A stretch of DNA of 6,312 bases from JBDTMC01 sp039934475 (GTDB lineage Bacteria > Acidobacteriota > Terriglobia > Bryobacterales > Bryobacteraceae), in contig JBDTMC010000460.1 in NCBI GenBank assembly GCA_039934475.1, positions 1-6,312 of the forward strand, given 5' to 3'. Shown piece by piece: positions 1 through 6,312 of the stretch; positions within the stretch are counted from its first letter, which is position 1; every line of letters begins with the position of its first letter. The notes beneath the pieces are model-generated. The model was given only the letters and a program-made list of their open reading frames with translations. It ran no database searches and had not been told where the DNA came from. Made by a program: the position numbers and the translations under genes.

Positions 1-32
1 ATCACGGGGCGTTCGACAATTTGGATGGCTGA
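1..32 (+). CDS. 3' end of an unidentified rightward gene (partial)
   Basis: Reading from base 3 on the plus strand gives a short open tail, HGAFDNLDG, ending at a TGA at 30-32. The stop lies two bases before the stem of a rightward intrinsic terminator, which is where the end of a gene is expected. That position is the only real evidence for coding. The fragment is nine residues long, so no family can be named. The other two plus-strand frames stay open through the terminator, so a gene ending slightly further right (TGA at 73-75 or TAG at 178-180) cannot be fully excluded, but would place the hairpin inside the coding region. Confidence 0.35.
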   Translation, partial: HGAFDNLDG

Positions 33-34
33 AG

Positions 35-73
35 GCCGCTTCCTTCACGGTTCACCGTGGCGAAGCGGCTTTT
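35..73 (+). terminator. Rho-independent terminator of the upstream rightward gene
   Basis: An outer 8-bp perfect stem, GCCGCTTC (35-42) with GAAGCGGC (62-69), encloses an inner 5-bp stem, CACGG (46-50) with CCGTG (55-59), with a TTCA tetraloop. A small asymmetric internal loop (43-45 against 60-61) separates them. The right arm runs directly into TTTT (70-73), followed by GAATTTT. There is no matching T-run for the minus strand, so the element is directional and serves a plus-strand transcript entering from the left edge. Confidence 0.7.
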
Positions 74-106
74 GAATTTTATAGACTTAGAAATGAGTTT
101 GAAATG

Positions 107-140
107 AAAAGCGGCGCCCCGGTAAAAGGGCGCCGTTTTT
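107..140. terminator. Intrinsic terminator, probably bidirectional, after the receptor gene
   Basis: CGGCGCCC (112-119) and GGGCGCCG (128-135) form a perfect, very GC-rich 8-bp stem with an 8-base loop. It is flanked by AAAA at 107-110 and TTTTT at 136-140, so a U-tract follows the stem on either strand (on the minus strand one C intervenes). It begins 24 bases beyond the receptor stop codon, the expected place for the receptor's own terminator. It also backs up the rightward terminator at 35-73, so transcription from both sides of this convergent junction is stopped. Confidence 0.75.
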
Positions 141-163
141 CAGCATTTGAATGTCCCTTCGAT

Positions 164-3100
164 CTAGAAGATGAAGGATAGTTGCAAGCGAGCCGATCGG
201 GGAGCCTGCCAAGCGTTGGCCAACCCGAAGGTTGGGTCGGTCCGGCCAAACTGATCGGCAATCATCTGCTTGGCGTTCCAGCCCTTAAAGAAGTCAGCCT
301 CGTTATCAAACTGGAGCTGCCCGTCGGCTGGATGAACCAGGTTGACGGCCTTGTCTGTGACGGTGCCGCTATTGAAGAGGTTGAACACCGTGAACTCGAA
401 TCGAATGCGCGTCGCCTCCCACTGCTTGAACGGTGTGAAGTCGTGCATGATATTGAAATCGAAGTTGTGGAAGAACGGTGTACGGCCAAGATCGCCACGA
501 CCGTAAGGGTAGGCGGGAGTGGTGGAAATCACGTTCACGTTGGTGGTTAACGGTGTACCCGAATAGAGAGCGATTGAGGGAGCAAAGGTGGTGCTGCCCA
601 ACTTGCTCCGTAGTGTGTATCCCCCAAAGAACTTGAAGGTGTGCGGGCGGTCTGTCCCCAACCGGCCTTCAGCGATATGGCCCTGTTCGTTGTAGCTGAT
701 CCAGGGAAGATCGAAGTAGCGGTTGACGTTAGGGCTGGTACGACCGTTTTCGTCGGAGCTGGCGAGCCCGCTGTAGTTACCAAAGGAGCGGCTCCAAGTG
801 TAGCTGGCGACGAACTGATAGCTACGGCTGAAGCGCTTATCGACGCGGAACTCGACGGCGTCATAGTTGCGTTTGGCCTTAGGCGTGGTTGGGAACCCCG
901 GATCCCAGGTCGCGGGATCGGCAACTAGACCGAAGCCCGGGTTGGCGATGTAATACACCTCGCCGGCGGAGCTCAGCGTTCCCACGTCCTCGATCGTCCG
1001 GATAAGGCGCCGATTCGTGTAGCGAACCGAACCCACCATCGTCGGGTTGATTGAGTAATCGAAGCCGAAATCGAACATCTGCTGCTTCATCGGCTTTAAG
1101 TTCGGATCCACCGTATTGTTGTTAGGGTCGTTCGACGGAATACGATTGTTGACGGCTTCAAAGAACGTCCCCTGCAACCCGAGGGGGTTGGCCGGCACGC
1201 CCTGATTGGTTCGCACCCAGTTTGGGTCGTTCAGCGAGTAGTAGTAATCCACCCAGATGTCGCCGCCGAAACTGCCGCGCGGCATCTCATACTTCATCGT
1301 GTCGTAGAACCAGCCCCATGATCCGTAGATGCGAATCTTGCCATCGCCTTTGGGATCGTAAGCGAAGCCCAGTCGAGGGGAAACCTTGGAGCTCCAAGGA
1401 AACTCGATGGGCGGTGCAGCTACGCCGCCGGCCACAGAGAAGCTAGGAAGGAACTCACGCTCACTGCGAATGCCGAGGTTCAGTGTCAAGCGCTTGCTCA
1501 CCTTCCAGGAGTCCTGTAGGAAGATGCCCTGGTTGTCGCTTGACGCGTCGCCGAAAGTGCCGAAGACGCGGTACCGATAGTAGCCGAAGGGACCTGTCTG
1601 GCGACCTGAGCACTGGTCCGTGATACACGTCCAGCTCTGACCCCAGTAATAGCGGTAGTAGCCATTCGGATAGCTCAGGCTCTTCACCGAATTCGACAGA
1701 CGATTGGTTTGCCAGCCGAACTTCAAGCTGTGCTGCCCACCCAAGTTCAGAATGTAGGAGCCGTCGGCGTTCAGGTTCACGCGCTTGTAGATGTTGTAAT
1801 CGGTTCGCGCTACGGCCGCCACTACGAAACCGGCCGACCCCCGGAGGTCGTCTGGAATGTTCAGCGGAGAACTCGTGTTGTCGTTCGAATAGTAAATCGC
1901 CGTGGCATCAGGGATAGCGTAGCGGTTGGAATTGTTGTTGTAGTTGTAACCGCCACGGAAGGTGAAAATCAGCTTGTTGGTCGCGAGATAATCGATCTGG
2001 CCCGAGAGAATGTTGCCCGAGGTGTAGTCGCCCAAATCGTTCCAATTGTTGGTTGGCGAATCGGTTCCATCGCGAAGAGGCAGCACACCTCGGTTATAGC
2101 CTGGGTTCCAGATCCAGTTCATGTTCACGCGCACTCTGGAAAACGGGATGAAGTCCAGCTTGTGGGCCATGTACTGCTGGACCTTTTTGTTCTTGAATGT
2201 TCCCGTCGAATCGTCCTGCAAGAAGTTGACGGTTCGCGTTGTGTTCGTTACCGAGGGCATAAAGCCGCTGAAGAAGAACAGTTTGTTCTTAATGATGGGG
2301 CCACCGATGCTCACGATCGGATTCCAAGTGCGGAAGCTATCCTGCGGGTTCTGGAAGTTGCGGACCCGGACTTGATCCCCGTCCGTCGGATCGAACTGTA
2401 GAGTTGGGCGAGGCCGTGCCTGCAAGCTGTCATTGTTGAAGTAGAAACCCACTTGTCCGTGAAACTGGTTGGAGCCGCTGCGAACAACAGCGTTCACTAC
2501 ACCGCCCATGGCGCCGCCGTACTGGGCGTCCATTACGCCATTCTTAACCTGAACCTGCTGCACCATTTCCACCGGCACCTTGTTCTGATCGCTCAGAACG
2601 CCGGTCTGGACGTTGGTGACTTCCATTCCGTCGAGGTAGAACGTGTTCTCGGAACCCGACGCGCCGTCCACCTGATAGCCGCCCGACTTGGCCTCGTTGC
2701 GGGCCCCTGGAGCCAAGTTCACCAAGTCGTAGAAGGACCGCCCTTTGGGCATCAAGTCGAAGAAGGACTTGTCTACGTTGATTTGGGAAGCGCTAGAGGC
2801 GGTATCCACCATCACCGCATCGGCGGCAATTACCACGCTCTCGGTCACTTGGCCCACTTCCATATTAAAGTCGACACGGGCCACTTTGCCCAGCTCGACC
2901 GTGACACTCGTCCGTTTCATGGTGGCGAAACCACCGGCGGAAGCCGTTACGGTATAGACACCTACTGAAAGATTGCCAACGTTAAAGACACCGTTGGCGT
3001 TTGAGGTGGTCGAGACGACGCGAACCGGGGTGCCGCCCGCGAGATCAACTTTGGCGCCCGGAATGGCCGCCCCAGATGCGTCAATGACGGTGCCGGAGAT

Positions 3101-3214
3101 ACCGCCCGTCGTTTCCTGGCCCATGACAATACTGGCAACCAGTCCCAGAACCACTACGCACGACAGGATCAGCCGCGCGGTGCTTCTGGTGCTCACGATG
3201 ATTTTGCTAACCAC
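164..3214 (-). CDS. TonB-dependent receptor-like (Oar-like) outer-membrane protein with N-terminal carboxypeptidase-regulatory-like domain
   Basis: A 1016-residue outer-membrane beta-barrel protein, full length for the Oar-like class. Numbering is from the GTG at 3214. Residues 1 to about 32 form a signal peptide: a Lys/Arg-containing start, then hydrophobic LILSCVVVLGLVASIVMG. Residues 38-120 are a carboxypeptidase-regulatory-like beta-sandwich (GISGTVIDASGAAIPGAKV at the start). A plug-like region follows at about 121-255, with FYLDGMEVTN and DAQYGGAMGGVVNAVVRSG. The rest is barrel, with hallmark Oar-like segments at 560-585 (FLQDSWKVSKRLTLNLGIR) and 610-638 (KVSPRLGFAYDPKG), and a C-terminal LQLSFIF ending in Phe as outer-membrane barrels do. 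C530 and C535 could form a small disulfide loop. The start is chosen because GGGAGG lies five bases before the GTG. The in-frame ATG at 3298 would add 28 polar residues before the signal peptide and has no comparable ribosome binding site. Role by family: TonB-driven uptake or binding of a large ligand. The substrate is not visible and no clear TonB box was found. Confidence 0.9.
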   Translation of the reverse strand: MVSKIIVSTRSTARLILSCVVVLGLVASIVMGQETTGGISGTVIDASGAAIPGAKVDLAGGTPVRVVSTTSNANGVFNVGNLSVGVYTVTASAGGFATMKRTSVTVELGKVARVDFNMEVGQVTESVVIAADAVMVDTASSASQINVDKSFFDLMPKGRSFYDLVNLAPGARNEAKSGGYQVDGASGSENTFYLDGMEVTNVQTGVLSDQNKVPVEMVQQVQVKNGVMDAQYGGAMGGVVNAVVRSGSNQFHGQVGFYFNNDSLQARPRPTLQFDPTDGDQVRVRNFQNPQDSFRTWNPIVSIGGPIIKNKLFFFSGFMPSVTNTTRTVNFLQDDSTGTFKNKKVQQYMAHKLDFIPFSRVRVNMNWIWNPGYNRGVLPLRDGTDSPTNNWNDLGDYTSGNILSGQIDYLATNKLIFTFRGGYNYNNNSNRYAIPDATAIYYSNDNTSSPLNIPDDLRGSAGFVVAAVARTDYNIYKRVNLNADGSYILNLGGQHSLKFGWQTNRLSNSVKSLSYPNGYYRYYWGQSWTCITDQCSGRQTGPFGYYRYRVFGTFGDASSDNQGIFLQDSWKVSKRLTLNLGIRSEREFLPSFSVAGGVAAPPIEFPWSSKVSPRLGFAYDPKGDGKIRIYGSWGWFYDTMKYEMPRGSFGGDIWVDYYYSLNDPNWVRTNQGVPANPLGLQGTFFEAVNNRIPSNDPNNNTVDPNLKPMKQQMFDFGFDYSINPTMVGSVRYTNRRLIRTIEDVGTLSSAGEVYYIANPGFGLVADPATWDPGFPTTPKAKRNYDAVEFRVDKRFSRSYQFVASYTWSRSFGNYSGLASSDENGRTSPNVNRYFDLPWISYNEQGHIAEGRLGTDRPHTFKFFGGYTLRSKLGSTTFAPSIALYSGTPLTTNVNVISTTPAYPYGRGDLGRTPFFHNFDFNIMHDFTPFKQWEATRIRFEFTVFNLFNSGTVTDKAVNLVHPADGQLQFDNEADFFKGWNAKQMIADQFGRTDPTFGLANAWQAPRSARLQLSFIF

Positions 3215-3219
3215 TGATG

Positions 3220-3225
3220 CCTCCC
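3220..3225 (-). promoter_or_regulatory. Ribosome binding site that decides the receptor start
   Basis: On the minus strand GGGAGG (plus-strand CCTCCC, 3220-3225) is followed by CATCA and then GTG at 3214-3212. This is a strong Shine-Dalgarno match at five-base spacing. It supports the GTG start and gives a protein that begins with a normal short signal-peptide N-region. The next in-frame GTG, at 3196, is too far from the site. Confidence 0.75.
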
Positions 3226-3349
3226 AAAGAAGAGTTGAGTAGATTTTGCTGAGGATGCTAACGGTCGAGTCTGCGGACCTTTCGCTGGTTGACAGCATCG
3301 GCCGCTGGACCCTTTTCTCACTCAGGAGGGCGACTACCGCGCCGGGAAG

Positions 3350-3493
3350 GGCGGTGATTCGCCTGACCGCCAGCCTGGGAGGCCAGCTTTTCTGCGGAGG
3401 ACGGGTCCGCGTCGGCCATGTCGGAGTTTTTGCCGGAGCGCCACGGGTTGGGTAGGCCCGCTACACTCCTATCTTCGATATTCTCATCGAAGA
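3350..3493 (-). promoter_or_regulatory. Candidate structured 5' leader of the receptor mRNA
   Basis: Several short perfect inverted repeats lie upstream of the receptor start. TCTTCGAT (3472-3479) pairs with ATCGAAGA (3486-3493) around a 6-base loop. GTAG (3452-3455) pairs with CTAC (3461-3464). GCGGA (3394-3398) pairs with TCCGC (3406-3410). GGCGGT (3350-3355) pairs with ACCGCC (3366-3371). TCGGAG (3421-3426) can also pair with CTCCGA (3494-3499), closing a branched element around the first two hairpins. The repeats are directly visible; that they form in an mRNA leader is inferred from their position between the receptor start and the AT-rich patch near 3530. No known riboswitch consensus was recognised. 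In GC-rich DNA some short repeats are expected by chance. Confidence 0.3.
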
Positions 3494-3523
3494 CTCCGAA
3501 GCACCCCTGCCAAGAGGGATACA

Positions 3524-3553
3524 ACATTAAAAAAACAATGTGACGAGTGTAAC
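3524..3553 (-). promoter_or_regulatory. Weak candidate promoter for the receptor gene
   Basis: This is the most AT-rich patch of the divergent intergenic region, with seven consecutive A on the plus strand. On the minus strand GTTACA (plus 3548-3553, four of six matches to TTGACA) and TAATGT (plus 3524-3529, three of six to TATAAT) are 18 bases apart. If used, transcription would begin near 3516 and leave a leader of about 300 bases before the GTG. The match is poor and is supported mainly by base composition and location. GTGTAACAC (3547-3555), a small odd-centred palindrome over the -35 element, could be an operator half, but is short. Confidence 0.22.
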
Positions 3554-3916
3554 ACGAATGTTGCGGATCAGATCAAGGAGGTTCCGGTATCTTCTTGTCC
3601 GATTCAGACAACAGCGGCTCTGCTACGGCTCGGCTTCAAATCTCCCTTATTCTGATCAACATAGGCGTCCTAGAACTAACTTCCAAAATAGGTCCAATTA
3701 GTCTCGGAAGAGGCACCCAAACTATGAAAAATGGAAGCCCGAGTCCGACTCCCTCCTGCCTGTTCTGGAGGTGTTTCCCCAAACCGGCATTAATCTACCC
3801 CCCCGCACTCTGGGGACCCCGCCACCTACGCTGTTTGTAAACTTTTCCGCGCCATTCCCAACAGCAGGGCGAAAGCAGCTCAGTGGAGCGCACTTCCTGT
3901 TTGCCCTATCCTAATT
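3554..3916. other. Rest of the divergent intergenic region, no convincing gene
   Basis: This stretch separates the receptor's presumed promoter from the kinase ribosome binding site. It contains a strong Shine-Dalgarno-like AAGGAGGT at 3575-3582, an open frame from TTG 3595 to TAA 3838-3840 that does not look coding, a run of seven C at 3798-3804, and the short palindrome GGGGACCCC at 3812-3820. A promoter for the kinase operon must lie here or further left, but I could not find a good -35/-10 pair or a sigma-54 GG-N10-GC element. TATCCT (3907-3912) resembles a -10 box, but has no -35 partner. Confidence 0.5.
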
Positions 3917-3921
3917 AAAGG
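3917..3921 (+). promoter_or_regulatory. Ribosome binding site of the histidine kinase gene
   Basis: AAAGG, nine bases before the ATG at 3931, is a moderate Shine-Dalgarno match at acceptable spacing. It supports this ATG, which is also followed at once by a basic residue cluster (MRKR) and the first membrane segment, as expected for the true N-terminus of a membrane kinase. Confidence 0.5.
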
Positions 3922-3930
3922 TTCGGTTCG

Positions 3931-5999
<2,069 letters not shown>

Positions 6000-6003
<4 letters not shown>

Positions 6004-6312
6004 AGGCGTCGCGTGTGTTGATTGTCGACGACGAGCCGGGAATTCGCCAGTCGCTCTCCGGCGTCCTGGAGGACGAGGGATTGGAAGCGGCATCAGTCGA
6101 AACGGGCGAACAGTGCCTGGACATATTGAAGCGGCGCACGTTCGAAGTGGTTCTGCTCGACATCTGGCTGCCCGGCATTGATGGTCTGGAGACGCTGTCT
6201 CGCATTCAGGAGATGCCAGCGGCGGACCAACCGGTGGTGGTGATGATCTCCGGCCACGGCAACATTGAGACTGCAGTTCGCGCCACCAAACTCGGCGCCT
6301 TCGATTTCCTGG
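6000..6312 (+). CDS. ntrX: NtrX-like response regulator, receiver domain (partial, cut by window end)
   Basis: The first 104 residues of a response regulator, running off the right edge. It is a nearly complete CheY-like receiver: acidic pair D10/D11 in VLIVDDEPGIR, phospho-acceptor D54 in VVLLDIWLPGIDG, the switch Ser S84 in MISGHGNIETAVRATKLGAFDFL. The conserved Lys expected near residue 106 is just outside the window. SGHGNIETAVRA followed by GAFDFL is the pattern seen in NtrX and other NtrC-family regulators, so an AAA+ sigma-54 interaction domain and a helix-turn-helix probably follow, but this cannot be seen. The ATG overlaps the kinase stop (ATGA), making it the cognate partner. A receiver with a different output domain remains possible. 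Confidence 0.88.

Noticed and set aside
1709..2401. 230-codon plus-strand open frame opposite the receptor gene
   Set aside because: It is an antisense shadow of the receptor, whose signal peptide, plug and barrel motifs on the minus strand are unambiguous. The shadow protein is Val/Arg-rich and has no recognisable domain.
2453..2968. 171-codon plus-strand open frame with many His and Val residues
   Set aside because: It is antisense to the receptor's plug and carboxypeptidase-regulatory-like regions. The composition is an artefact of reading those codons backwards, and no start signal supports it.
3246..3455. 69-codon plus-strand frame upstream of the receptor
   Set aside because: It lies antisense to the receptor leader, with no ribosome binding site and no recognisable content.
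3215..3520. Known riboswitch (for example cobalamin) in the receptor leader
   Set aside because: I looked for conserved riboswitch boxes because such leaders precede some TonB receptors, but saw no match to a class I know. Only generic inverted repeats remain.
3318..3527. 69-codon minus-strand frame in the receptor leader
   Set aside because: There is no good ribosome binding site and no recognisable domain, and its start falls at the presumed promoter. The region is better explained as untranslated leader.
3798..3820. Run of seven C plus GGGGACCCC as a terminator or phase-variation tract
   Set aside because: The 4-bp palindrome has a one-base centre, so it cannot form a normal hairpin, and no T-run follows. 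The C-run is outside any credible gene, so slippage would have no coding effect.

Overview
The window looks like chromosomal DNA from a moderately GC-rich Gram-negative bacterium. The best fit is an Acidobacteriota (Bryobacteraceae/Solibacter-type) genome. This is inferred from one gene: a very large outer-membrane receptor with an N-terminal carboxypeptidase-regulatory-like domain, a plug and an Oar-like beta-barrel, a class greatly expanded in that phylum. A NtrY-type kinase of this form also fits. The assignment rests on protein style only; there is no rRNA or marker gene here.

Layout, left to right. Positions 1-32 probably hold the last few codons of a rightward gene, followed by a rightward intrinsic terminator hairpin (35-73). 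A second, perfectly paired hairpin (107-140) lies just past the stop of the leftward receptor gene, so two convergent genes are insulated by back-to-back terminators. The TonB-dependent-receptor-like gene fills 164-3214 on the minus strand. The most likely start is a GTG behind a GGGAGG ribosome binding site, not the upstream ATG that opens the longest frame. From 3215 to 3930 is a 716-bp divergent intergenic region with no convincing gene. It holds several short perfect inverted repeats in the presumed receptor leader, a weak minus-strand promoter candidate in an AT-rich patch, and a doubtful 81-codon frame behind a strong Shine-Dalgarno-like sequence. The plus strand then carries a NtrY-like membrane histidine kinase (3931-6003). 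Its stop overlaps the ATG of a NtrX-like response regulator (6000 to beyond the right edge) in an ATGA junction.

The kinase and regulator are clearly one translationally coupled two-component system: extracytoplasmic sensing, HAMP, PAS, HisKA/HATPase, then phosphotransfer to the receiver. The receptor would import a large or scarce substrate through the outer membrane, or bind one. Whether the two-component system controls the receptor is only suggested by their divergent arrangement. I see no CRISPR array, tRNA, rRNA, insertion sequence or other mobile element. The window is mostly ordinary, and I do not claim a new system. The points most worth checking are the structured receptor leader, the cysteine pair in the kinase sensor domain, and the start-site correction.
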